This document shows positions 10,893 to 21,160 of a stretch of DNA of 64,000 bases, piece after piece. The position numbers were made by a program, and so were the translations under genes. Source of the stretch: Lasiosphaeria ovina (lineage: Eukaryota; Ascomycota; Sordariomycetes; Sordariales; Lasiosphaeriaceae); NCBI GenBank assembly GCA_033439765.1, contig JAULSN010000007.1:248001-312000 (forward strand), written 5' to 3'. How positions within the stretch are numbered: the first letter of the stretch is position 1; each line of letters opens with the position of its first letter. The notes under the pieces were generated by a model. It did not search any database. It saw only the letters and a program-made list of their open reading frames with translations, and was not told where the DNA came from.

Positions 10893-13555
10893 TCACGAGG
10901 TTTTGAACGGGGTCCTGCCAGTGATAATCACCCTAGGAATCTTCACCTCTGATAAAAGTCTGTCGGCAACTTCAAGTAGCTTGACGTTGTTTCCTGTGCA
11001 CAGTCAGCGAGGTTGGTTGACGATTCGAGATGAAAGCCAATGGGTTTGACTCACCTTTCGATGCGATGATGGATGCAATCACGCCGTAAAGCTCCTCTAC
11101 ATGGCTCGCTCCCGACAATACGGGAAGTTGAGCAGCTGTGCCTGTTCTTAGCGGACGTTCGATGATATCCAAGGTGATGATGATGAGACGTACCTGTGAG
11201 GACGATTTCGGGCTATCCAGCCATGAGGCTCTGAAACGGTTGTCGGAGACCCCATGCGAGTTCCTCGCGATCTCACTCTCTTGGGCTGAAGAAAGTCAGC
11301 GAGGGACAGACACGGCGGTACTCATTGGGTAAAAAACTTACGCGGGGCGAAAGACGTCGCGAGCATCGGGTTCGCCGTATTTGAATGGCGTCACCATGGA
11401 TGAGTTGGGCCCGAAGGCTTGCTCAATGAATAATTGGAACGGTTCACGCTTGCTTTGAACGCCTCGGAAATGCTCCTCCGTCATTTTTTCACCGTCCTCC
11501 CACCGCATTTGCGTAAAAGGATTCACATATGGTTGGCGTCCAAACTTGGTCTAGTAGTCGGTGCAGAAGGCGGCTCGACCATGATATTGACCCCATATGA
11601 TGTAGTCGTACAGTACCTGTCAATCATAGGGTAGTTAGCGTTGAACAGGCCCTTCAGACAAGTTGAGTGAACAGGGCTCGCCTCGGCAAAGTAGTCCTCA
11701 TAAGACTCTTTGGTGTAGGTCTGAGCACGGTCCCACTCCTCGGTCAAGTTCACCGGCCGTCTCTTCACCCCTAATACACTTTCCAAGGAAGACACAACCT
11801 GCTCGTAGATGTCTTGGACGGCTTTGTCTTTGATTGGGAATAGATGAGTGTGGGCAGGAAAGTAATGACTGGATTGCTTGGAGGAAGACTAGCTATCTGG
11901 GCCACAGCGGAAAATATATGTGGAAATGATGGCCTGGACTGGTGGATCCCATATCCACTTATGCCTCGGCTTGAGGGCATCAGGCCGGGGTCCGGCCTGA
12001 TCCCTGCTAGCCTAGCCACAATGAGTCGGGTAGATGAGCGTCGGCTGACCGTTGGTTACGTGATCTTGTGTTGTTTGGAAAAGTGAATCCGAGACGCAAG
12101 CTAATACGCCAAAATCTTTTGACAGGACCCCGATGAAATCCAAGTCACTGAAGAGAGCGATTAGTTTGGGGTCGAGAGGCAAGGGTAGGAGACGTACTTG
12201 TGGATAATGACCGCGCCGTCGTTGCTTGCGGCTCCCCTAGAAGGTCGAAATCCAAACACGGACTGGCTTGCGGCAGGTTGTCGAACACCGCCTCCGGCTA
12301 TGCTTCATGTTTGTCAGTGATTCTTGTGTGGGCTGGATAGCTAAATAAAATTAGGCCGAACATACTGTCTGTTCCTATGGCAAAGTCCAGCCAGTCATAA
12401 GCGCCAGTCGCCGCTCCAGAACCGTAGCTACTCCCTCCTGAGGAGCGAATACCGTCTCCACGAGGATTCCAGGGTGTATGAAACTCGACAAAGTCTCCAG
12501 TCGGGTCTTCGGCACCTGCAAATTGACTCATACCTGTCGTGCCAACGATCACGGCTCCGAGCTCAAAGAGTTTCTGGACGGATGGGGCAGATGCCGGTGC
12601 TGGCCCGTATAGCTCGCCATAAGCCCAAGACGATGCGTAGGTTCTGACGCCAGCTATGTCTATATTGTCTGTAATAGCGACTCGTAGCCCATGAAGAGGT
12701 TTGTCCAATCTTGGAGGATAGTAGAGCCGGGACGGAACGGCGATCGCCAAGTTCGGCGAAGCTTCTGAGGTTGATGCGTTCAAATACTTCATCCTTCGGA
12801 ATGTCAGTCAGAGCAGGGTGGATTTTTGAACATTGATTGAAGCAACTCACTGGCCCGACTTTGTTTGGACGACAGACGCCACGAAAGCACCCTAGAGGTC
12901 GGGAAGCAGCTTCCATACCGGATGAAGACCTAGGGAAGATGCTAGATAGGGGCCGTCCAGGGTTTCGGTGGATTCTGCGACATGACTCTCCATCATTCCG
13001 AGTCGCGAGACGCCTAGAGACAGCAAATATTCACCCAAGGATTTTGCGGCGTGGTTGGTGTTTTTTTGCGCCCCCCCCCCCCCCGGATAAGGATGACGAG
13101 GTTCAGAAATTGTCTCTCAAATACACCGTCGGTCGCCTCAAAGTGTTCTATCTTGCTTTGGATCGTAGCCGGCGAGAAGCCGTCATCGACCGTGATGACG
13201 GTGGCGGGGACGAAGTCATCGGGGAGCCGTCGAAGGGAAAGCGGCCGCTAATTAATGCAATCGCCCTAACGTTAGCCGGGAAATATGAACTTTGCTCCGA
13301 AGGATGGGATCAAACTCACAAGTTGACTGTGGTCAATAAGGAACCGCTCGACAGCGCGAAAACAGACGACGATGGCAGAAGCGGAAACGGAAGGTTGATG
13401 TCTTGGGGACGTGGGGGGAGGACATCGATGGTGTCCAGGCCGCCTGTGCAAGGCCCGCCGTCGCTTGGCGCTAAAATGTTAATGACGGCCATGACCAGAG
13501 AGTAGAGCAACATGAGAACGTCGATTGACAACGGATTCCCAAGATCGAACTGCAT
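10893..13555 (-). pseudogene. Arp1_N-type amidase-signature protein, decayed and split by a solo LTR
   Basis: Minus-strand exons follow the order of the large fungal amidase family with an N-terminal Arp1-like domain. They are a hydrophobic N-terminus (13555-13316), an intron with GTGAGT donor and TTAATTAG acceptor, then a conserved block ending VFERQFLNLVIL. The amidase core follows (12792-12366: IAVPSRLYY, GAVIVGTTGMSQFA, WNPRGDG, SSGGSSYGSG). A 68-nt intron (12298-12365) rejoins to read GTDTGGGVRQPAA. C-terminal exons run down to TGA 10893-10895. Breaks are two in-frame TAG codons at Gln positions (one near 12890, one near 11550), a poly-C tract (about 13072-13084) and a Copia solo LTR (11849-12020). 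The catalytic Lys position reads Thr (AITDNID) and the nucleophile Ser of the GGS motif reads Gly. The ancestor was therefore probably already a non-catalytic member. Confidence 0.82.
11849..12020 (-). mobile_element. solo LTR of the 173-bp Copia family, inside the amidase pseudogene
   Basis: A 172-bp sequence equals the inverted LTR of elements E1 and E2 (shared strings include GGATCAGGCCGG and CAGATAGCTAG). It is flanked by ATGAG direct repeats (11844-11848 and 12021-12025). Removing the LTR and one ATGAG makes the amidase frame continuous (LIYPTH joined to LFPIKDK). It is a recombination product of a former full element. Confidence 0.93.
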
Positions 13556-14252
13556 CGTAGGGCGCGTAAAGCGAGCGGATCAAGCTAGGTCGCGAAATTA
13601 ATGCCAAAAGAGAAACTTGCGGTGCTTCTAGGCAAAAATGCCCAAGTACCCGGTTGAGGCCCGCAAGTGAACCCTCATTTGATCGACTCGTATGAGAGGA
13701 GGCCCGGGGTCGTACAACGCCAAGACCTTGAAGATACGTCCGAGCTCTCTAGGTGGGAGATTGCGTGACTAGCACACGTGTAAAAATTTATCCTGTCCGT
13801 GCCTCAACACCAGGGTGTTAGTTGGCTAAGGGACAGGCAGCAGCAGCTAGATGACAGGGTCGTGGCAAGGTTGGTGCCTCAGGCAAGAAAGGGCCGAATA
13901 AAATTTTAACGTGCCGGGGGGGCTCGGGGGAGGGGAGGGGAAGGGGGCACTGCCTTCCCCCATGTGGCAACAAGACTCTCGAGGGCGCGTGGAGGGGTAC
14001 ATGTACCCTCCATCACATCGCAGATATTGGTTATTACCCTTAAGGTACAGTATACTCAAGGCAAACACCCGGTCATCCCCGCACGAGAATACGCACGCAC
14101 GCAAGAGTTCTGAAAGGACTACGGTTCATATCATGGTCTGCTCTGACGTCCGTGTATTTATTCATCCGAGGACATCCATTCACAGACCCGGCCATGCCAC
14201 ATCCTCTTCAGTTTCTATGTAGTGACAACGTACAACCTGGACATCTTCGAGA
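13556..14252. other. no gene recognised; G-rich low-complexity patch
   Basis: This region lies between divergent genes. A G-rich patch (about 13915-13945) and a purine/pyrimidine-biased stretch are visible. It probably contains the promoters of the amidase pseudogene on the left and the oxidoreductase pseudogene on the right. Confidence 0.35.
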
Positions 14253-15525
14253 ATGGAGAGTGAACGTTCCAAAAAAGCGACCATCACTTCCATCTACTAC
14301 CTTCGCCCCTTCCACGATATCGAGCAGAGAAACCGTACTACATCAATTTTCCAGTTACGGACGCACCCGACGTTCCACAACACAATGTGCTGCATGACAA
14401 GCATGAGGGTATAATGATGCATGACGTCCGCGGCCTTGAAGACCAGTTTCATATCGACACGCAAGGGTTTCAATTGGTCCGATATCCGACCAGCCTGTCC
14501 AACGATGACTTTGAGGTCGACCACATCGTGCGCATAAAGTACTACCCCGAGATAGTCAGACTACTCACAAAAATACTCGGTGCGAGCCGTGTTGTTCCCT
14601 TTGAGCACACAGTAGGTTTTCCAAACCAACGCCAGCTCGCGATGTTGCGTCACCATCGCCAAGGCAGCATGCATATCGGGTTTAGGGAGCCACGCGAGAC
14701 CGCTAGCTGACAATAAAACAGCACCGCCTCAACAACCGGGACATTCAAGGATGTGGCTGCGACCGTAAACGCAAGCCGCTGGTTACAGCACATATTGGTA
14801 AGTCCTTATGCCAGCTAGTCTTTTGCCCCTCGCAGTTGCAGATGGACTTGAGCTAAGAATCATCACGACACACATCAGACCAGACTGGGCCATCAACTGA
14901 GCAGCGCGTCAAGTACCAAATGGGTGATGACGCCGCCGCGTTGCTCAAAGGCCAATACCAGATCATCAAGTATGTGTGCTTTCTTCTTCTAGCCGAGGTT
15001 TAATTACCCTTGTCTCACACTGCTAAATAGCAAACCCCTTTTCTCCTAGCGTCTGGCGACCGCTCTTTGGCCCACTCCGAGATTTCCCCTTATGCCTCGG
15101 CGACTCTCGGACCGTTGACCTCACAAGAGACGGCGAGCCAACCGATCTTGTTTTCCCCCATTACGTGGGTGAATCGATGAATTTGTACTACCATCCGGAC
15201 CACAAGTGGCATTTTGTCAGCGACCAGATGCGTGACGAAGTATGGGTGTTTAAATGCTTTTGCTTTGACACCAAGGACAGAGTTGCCATAGGCAAGTTTG
15301 CAGCGATTTTCTCGTGTCTGTCGGATTTTTTTATGTTGCTTCTCATACACCTTGGGCTGCTTTCCGGAAGCACGTTGGGGGCTAACTTACTGTACCTCCT
15401 CGAATTCAGCCGCTCCCCATTGCTCCTTTGACATTCAACAAGGATCTACAGATGAGAGGCCAAGAGAAAGTGTTGAAGTCCAGTGCCTTGTCCTTTACAG
15501 AGATGAAGAGACCCCGAAGACATGA
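14253..15525 (+). pseudogene. CmcJ/NvfI-family (GA4-desaturase-like) oxidoreductase, frameshifted
   Basis: Exons show the conserved order of this fungal oxidase family. These are an early IYYLRPF and MMHDVRG(L)EDQFHIDTQGFQ block, ASRVVPFEHT, the HIDQT metal-site motif, YQIINVWRP, DLVFPHYVGES, the HKWHFVSDQ...EVWVFKCFDT stretch, APHCSF and a C-terminal ESVEVQCLVLY. Introns are 14798-14878, 14970-15049 and 15292-15409. The last is a GC-AG intron (donor GCAAGT) whose joint reads KDRVAI/AAPHCSF. One base is missing or two are added near 14320, so the first 23 codons from ATG 14253 are out of frame with the rest. A probable intron of about 100 nt lies at about 14610-14710. Members use Fe(II)/2-oxoglutarate-type chemistry in secondary metabolism, but no biosynthetic cluster is visible here. 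Confidence 0.78.
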
Positions 15526-15572
15526 ATTATTAGGTTTACAGTAGGGTTCGCTTGGATTTTCTGGACCAAGGT

Positions 15573-16829
15573 CTAAATGCCCTCAACCAGCGGGATAATT
15601 GACTGGAGGTCAAAATATATGTTGTCTGGGTACAATAAAAACTGCAGCCAATTGATTGCAGTGATTTGGCGATTTCTACGATCGATAAAAGCCTTCTTCA
15701 ATGCAGCCCACTCCTCGGCGGTAACTGTCCTTTCCAATCGTGACCAGTGCTGCCAAACTATATTCCACCGCAATACAACGTGGCCAGTATGCGCTTTGTT
15801 CGACTCCGACATCAACTGAGCTTTGTGTAGCGGTTCCACGAATACCGTCAAAATCTCCAGTGTATGCCAAAACAACGGCCTTTCAATGACTTTGAGGATG
15901 AATGATAGCTTCACAATTGTTGCCTGTACTTGGCTGGTGGCCGTGTCGATGCGTTCGTCGGTCCAGCTGTTAAACCGGGCTTCGTGAGAGTACTGGAACA
16001 GTGCAGCCTTGGCTTTGGAGACGGCTTGCATGGATCGGAACTGTGAGCCCCAACGGGTAATGACCCTGAAGAGTTAGCTCGCTGCAAAATAGTAGGCAGG
16101 TAGGCTTCAACTTACGATGCAAGCAAGCATTGCATGGATTTTCCCGGTACCGACCATAGTCATGCATTCGGGAAAGTTGTAGCTTTGAAGCCCGGAAAAA
16201 GGTGATGACTTGGGAGACGTAAAAGGCATGAATCCTGGACGGCTCACACTCCAAGAGACCTTTTACTAGTAATTGAAGACCGTGTGAATCGCAGAAAATA
16301 GTAAATATATATGAAAGCTGTTCATCTTTGGTCAGTAGCGTTGTTGCTAGCTTCGCGACGTTGCATGTGTCGGTTACGAAGGTAGTCAGCCTGTGCCACT
16401 GCCCGCCAACAATATGCTCACATTCGGAGGCGAGAGCGGCGGCGATGTTGGCTGAAGTACACGATTTATCCTTGGAATCTCGGTTGCACTAAAAGAAGGT
16501 CTGGCCGGTAGGCGTAACGACTGAGATGTTCATGATACGCCGGCTTGAATAGTCGTATAATTTGTCGAATATAATCGTCAGGCGTTGGTGTCCGGAACAT
16601 TATTGATTGGGGGAAGGACTAGCGGCTGGAAAATATTCGGGATTCGTTGCACAGCCTCCTGGAAGAAAGCAAGAAGAGACGGCAACTGGTATCATATGAA
16701 TGAGGATGGGTCTTACGAGTGGTACGAAGAGCCGTAACCCCTAAGCCATAAATAAGGTATGTGAGCTCGAGGGCTGGGTAGTTTAGGCTCGTGCGGATTT
16801 TTGCCAGTGTTTCTTCAGTTAAGCCGTAT
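15573..16829 (-). pseudogene. hAT-like transposase (DUF659-type), decayed
   Basis: Minus-strand fragments read as the central part of a fungal hAT transposase: LTIIFD-YDYSSRRIMNISVVTPTGQTFF, then LTTFVTDTCNVAKLATTLL and IFCDSHGLQLLVKGLL. A long open stretch (16031-15573) follows with SFILKVIERPLFWHTLEIL and VVLRWNIVWQHWSRLE. The acidic residue context (VTDTC, CDSHG) is typical for this family. In-frame stops and frame changes occur at about 16495, 16255 and 16070. The frame upstream at 16830 continues on the far side of a solo LTR, through 17387 toward 17569. No hAT terminal inverted repeats were found. It could once have supplied transposase to the hAT-like MITEs of this window, but that is inference. 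Confidence 0.72.
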
Positions 16830-17383
16830 TGAAGCGGTGGAAAGACACCACAACACCTACAACAACAGTAAAATCAGGGCGAACTTTAGCGGGCGCAAGC
16901 GCAAGGTCCCCTCACAAGAACGCCAAAACAATAAGAAAAAGGCACTACCTGTCACATAAACGGCATGTAAAATAGAGCACAATTGTGATTGTATTAGAAA
17001 GAAGAAAGGAAGGTGGGCATGCCCTGCATACCCTACTTCATGCGGTGTTCAGGTCATAATAACCTAGGCCGCAGGTGGCTAGTATATTACGCCACCAATG
17101 CAACCCACCGGCACTCTCCGACACTACCGCGTGCACTGGTCTGGGGATCTCAATTCATGGTAAAAAGACATGATTTTCTGAGGACTATCACTAAAAAAAG
17201 AAGAAGGAGGAGGAGGAGGTCTCCTCTAGCCATGACATCCTCAGATCAGAGGGAGGGCGGCAGTCCACCTTATTCGTGGTGGGTAAGCCAAGGAAAGGGA
17301 AGAAAAAAGAAAATTACACTAGACTATATTAGGCAAGGGTGTAAACAACCCCCCTTGTTGCCCAGCCCCTGAGCCCCTGATCA
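16830..17383 (+). mobile_element. solo LTR, family A, copy 1 (with a nested 172-bp insert)
   Basis: Begins TGAAGCGGTGG and ends CCCCTGATCA, flanked by the 4-bp direct repeat GTAT (16826-16829, 17384-17387). It matches 28388-28779 and the reverse strand of 41543-41895 over its full length apart from the nested insert. TG...CA ends and no coding capacity fit a solo LTR. Removing it joins two minus-strand open segments (CLVKY to GLTEETLAKIRTSL). Confidence 0.85.
16950..17121. mobile_element. 172-bp insertion inside solo LTR A copy 1
   Basis: Copies 2 and 3 of LTR family A lack this segment. It is bordered by a 7-bp direct repeat CACTACC (16943-16949, 17122-17128). It starts TGTCACATAA and ends CTCTCCGA, with no clear terminal inverted repeat and no coding capacity. 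The element class is unknown. Confidence 0.65.
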
Positions 17384-17569
17384 GTATTTAACTAAGCAAG
17401 GGGTCCGTCCAACCCACAGGCAATGTACCTTTCCTCTAGCACGCAGAACCTTTATAGCTCTGGAATCTGACTCTTTCCTGTTCCTTTCGGCAGACCTATT
17501 AGTAGCGTGATTAGACGACGGCCAGAACACAAGCACATGATCAATTGTTGAAGTAGGTGGGAGGTGCAA

Positions 17570-18770
17570 TATTTCCTCTCAACTTACTATGACGACTTCC
17601 TTTCGGGGCAGAACTTGACGAGCTGTGGTCCATCGCCGAGTATTTGTGTCAGAGATGGCTTGTATCATCTCCCTGAGTCAACATGTGAGTTAGCACCCGA
17701 CTTGCCAGAGGCAAGGTATATTGAGTCAACCGACACCACATTGTGTCGCCGCGGGTCATGAAGAGTCGTGCTGATGCAGATACATTTGATTGGTCATTGC
17801 TAGTTAAGACCCAAAATGCCGGTCCTTCGACTGAGCTAGGAAACTGCCGCCACGCTTCATGCTTGCACGTGGGCCTTACTATGGCGCGACGAGAGGCTAG
17901 GAGACTTGAAGCTAGATTCATGGTGCCACGACATCATCAACGACCCAGATTGGGTCCCGATCGCGCCGCGCGACGCGACGAAATGCTTGAACCATTCCGA
18001 GAATCCAGCCGGCTAGGCGGGATCCCTGATCCTCAGTAAGAATCTGTGCCGAGCGGTGAGCCAGGCGGCGTGTTGTGGCTCCGCGATTACGGTGATGAAG
18101 TGTTTGTTGTGAGTGGAATGCCATACCTATTCTTGGGCGGCCCGGCCCAAAGAGACGCCATCCCCAAACATTTCGAGTACGTTCGACTCGCACTCTTCGT
18201 CGTAGCCGCACATGGTGATGATGCCTAGTCACTTCTGCATTGAATGACAAAAGAGAGGATGGAATTTAGAAAAGAAATGAATTAAAGAAGTTGTGCGTGT
18301 TGAAGCGGTGGGCGCGCGCGAAGGAAGTGGTGGCGTTGGTGGCTTACACGGTGCCAGGGTGTTCCGCTCCTAGGGTGTTCCGCTTTTGGCATAGTTGGCT
18401 TAGTCGTTACGTATCGCATCTGGACCTATTATAGTTGTGATTTAGGTCTGCTCAGCTAGCATCCGCAAATGCCGAAGCAAGTGTACCTGCCATGACGGCC
18501 TTGTAGGGGAAGTTGGGCCGTGGAATGGCCCAAAAATAGCCACCGTCCAAAAGGAACCAGGAAATGGACCGCTTGATAGGAGCATTTAGGTTGCCTTACA
18601 TGCCCGTGATTCTACACTTGAACCGGGCCTAAAACTGGTTCCATGGGGGCAGAATCGGGCAGCTTAGAGCAATAGAGAACAATTATAAATAAGACCATAG
18701 AATCAAGCACTCTTTCGGCGGACGTGAAACATTGATATGAGCTCGCGGCTAAGGAATCTTGCGCGAAGTT
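17570..18770. other. no gene recognised
   Basis: Overlapping open frames on both strands around 17740-18250 show no motif. At 18306 the string TGAAGCGGTGG, identical to the start of LTR family A, occurs without the rest of that LTR. Confidence 0.35.
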
Positions 18771-18774
18771 GGCC

Positions 18775-18930
18775 GCAGTTTCGGCTACTGGTAGCTTCTG
18801 GCCGTGGCTGCAGCTGGCTACTGGTAGCTTTTGGCCGTGGCAGCTGTTGGCTACTGGTAACTTCCAGGTTCTTGCGGCTATTGGCTACTGGTAACTTCGG
18901 CCCTACGGTCACTGCTGGCCACTGGTAGAG
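18775..18930 (+). repeat. imperfect tandem repeat, about 36-40 bp unit
   Basis: Four degenerate units built on GGCTACTGGTAGCTTCTGGC follow each other, for example around 18785, 18821, 18852 and 18884. Translation in any frame gives only low-complexity peptides. Confidence 0.65.
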
Positions 18931-18984
18931 AGTCTATAACTTATGTCAAGACAGAACCCCTTTTAACTAATGCCAACATATTTT

Positions 18985-19645
18985 GTGTCCGTTGCAGATC
19001 TGGACTCGATCCAGCAGCCAACTCTCCACGCTGCGCTAGGTAGTTTGAGGCTAGGATAAGTTCTGGAGGAAAGATTGTAGCAATATCCTTGGCAAGATCT
19101 TCGAGTCTGTCCAATGTGATCTTTCTCTTTTCACTACAAGGTGTATGTATAATATATTAGGAATATGGACATAGATTGAACATACATTATCCTTTCAGCT
19201 GTACTTGTAAATGTAAGTACACGGAGTGGTGATACATTGGAAAGGATTGCCCAGCGATTACTAAGGCGCGTGAGTCCGTGTAAAACGTTTCGATCTACCA
19301 TGCCTTGAGTATTAAGAAATATATCAATGGCAACAGTGACATCTCTATGGCTAGATTTCTAGTAATCAGACCACTGTGGATGTTGCTCTTGATTTTCTCC
19401 CTGAGGGTGCCTAGTACTCGTGTTGGCTGGATATAGGCGAGTCTCGAAGGATATTGACTCTCTGAAGTTGTGATGATGTTGTTTAATGTTACAATTATGT
19501 CTCCCACATGGCTATCTGCATGTGTGATGTTTTCTGGTAGGGTTGTTGTGGACAATAATGATACCCAGACTTTGAATACCTCCTCGCAGTGCTCTGCAAA
19601 AAACTCTTTGGCATCACGCCTGACCACAGCTTGTACTGCGCTCAT
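18985..19645 (-). pseudogene. unrecognised gene family U, copy 1, decayed
   Basis: The 116-codon opening frame (19645-19295) reads VRRDAKEFFAEHCEEVF, TTTLPENITHADSHVGDII and LAYIQPTRVLGTLREKI. It is followed by NRWAILSNVSPLRVLTFTSTAERI (about 19250-19190) and then LAKDIATIFPPELILASNYLAQRGELA (about 19115-19030). The same order with clear residue similarity occurs on the minus strand at 32430-33061. Stops and frame changes separate the segments. I do not recognise the family. The strong shared order argues that both are remnants of a real multi-exon gene of at least 200 residues, possibly carried by a transposon. Confidence 0.5.
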
Positions 19646-19994
19646 ATTGAACCTCGTCAGTACTGTAATTACAGCAGTGGTAATTAATTAGAGACAACAG
19701 TCTAAACACCGAGGATAACGACCAAGGTGTGATACTCGTTCTTATTAAAGTACTATAATGAAATGTGTGCAAGTCCCCAAATGTGGGATCGCGAGCTTGG
19801 ACTTGTCATTTGCTGTCTTATTCAACCCGGAAATTAGGTGGGAACAGAGGGCTACCTTTCTGATGGCAGTTACTGGATGGCAGCGCATGGATGCTGAAAG
19901 GGTGTGGAAGACCCACATTCCACGTTCCTGGTTCCTAGGTTCATGGTTCCTGGCAGCTTGCCTAGATGGCAGATGTTGCTCTCGCATCCGCTGA

Positions 19995-20125
19995 ACGATG
20001 ACTCATGGATGGTGGAAAAGCGGCTGGTGGATGGTAGCTCACGGATGGTGGCCCGCGGATAGTGGCGCATGGGGAGTGGTGCGTGGATGGTGACGCGTGG
20101 ATAGCAGCTCCTGGAGAGTGGCACC
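19995..20125 (+). repeat. degenerate 15-bp tandem repeat
   Basis: About eight units of roughly 15 bp based on GGATGGTGGCGCGT run in phase, for example GATGGTGG, GATGGTAG, GATAGTGG and GATGGTGA. No coding function is suggested. Confidence 0.65.
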
Positions 20126-21049
20126 CGGATGTTGGATCATAGCTTGAAAGTATTGACTATTCTTGCCCTCTGTTTTATCTCTTGTTGCGGAAGTTTCCTA
20201 GGATGAGACATAGGCACAGAACAGGCACTCACACTGACCCGATTACCCCGCAATACTGCGCGTAGTTGGATTGTAGCTTTTTGGGTGGTCAAGACATTCC
20301 GACTCTACCTAGCGGGCAGACTCCATACTCAGCTGTCTGCGATGGCCCAAGTGTTGTGCACTGCTTAGTGCCCTACAAGTACAGCGAGTTTCTGAAATGC
20401 TTCGCCAAATGCACTCCGCCCAACTCAACTCCCCGCTGTCGACATGCCCCAGCCCCCACTGTCGATGTGCCCCGTTGAATGGCCGCCTGCACCGGCATCA
20501 TGGTTGGGCTAGTTCTAGTTAGTCTGAATACAGGGTTGAAAACATCCTGTGCTCATTGCAAGTTTGGGCTTGGGACATTTTTCGGGCGTAATGGCTGACT
20601 GTGGTTAGAGCAAGAGCAGGTTCCCACCGGCCACTTGTTTTCTTTAGATGGGGACTCTTCCGTTTTCGACTGAGAGCACACTTGTGTGACACTCCCCTCT
20701 CCGGCACCACCTTTTCGGCTGGTTTTTCTTTTTCACCTTTTTTGTGACGCGCGCATGTCGCCCTCGGTGAAGAGCAGCTCGCGCGTCTCGCTGAAGCGCT
20801 TTTACGACGGCTCGTGGCTGACGGTCTAGTCGGTGGACTAGTGGACCACTAAGGCGGCGGAAGACGGGTTGAAGGAACCGCCGTCGTCGCCGTCACCGAC
20901 CCCGTCCAGGGAGGCTGCCGGTGGATTAGTAGGCAGCGAGGCGAGAGAAAGCGGCCGACGACTGTGACGAGCAAATGCGTGAGAACCACGTGACAAGGAG
21001 TATACCATTATATACTGTGGGATGGGACATATTATCACAGATCAAAACT
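20126..21049. other. no gene recognised
   Basis: Contains a GC-rich patch at 20755-20980 with a short frame opening MSPSVKSSSRVSLKRFYDGSW that is quickly closed by stops. It may be a gene remnant, but no family is recognisable. Confidence 0.3.
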
Positions 21050-21160
21050 TAGGATAGTACATCATATCCCAGCCAAGAATTTGGGATGGTACATAATGTA
21101 CAATGTACCAGCCTGGATTTGCGATGGTACATAATGTCCCAGCCTGGATTTGCGATGAAC
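21050..21160 (+). repeat. degenerate tandem repeat, 31-37 bp unit
   Basis: Three units share GATGGTACATAATGT and CAGCCTGGATTTGC or decayed forms of these (start points near 21053, 21087 and 21124). There is no coding signal. Confidence 0.7.

Noticed and set aside
12837..13505. 222-codon plus-strand frame
   Set aside because: It is antisense to exons of the amidase pseudogene, whose splice sites and conserved blocks are clear on the minus strand.
18306..18316. Possible fourth family-A LTR (TGAAGCGGTGG)
   Set aside because: Only the first 11 bases match; the following sequence is unrelated, and no matching end or target duplication was found.
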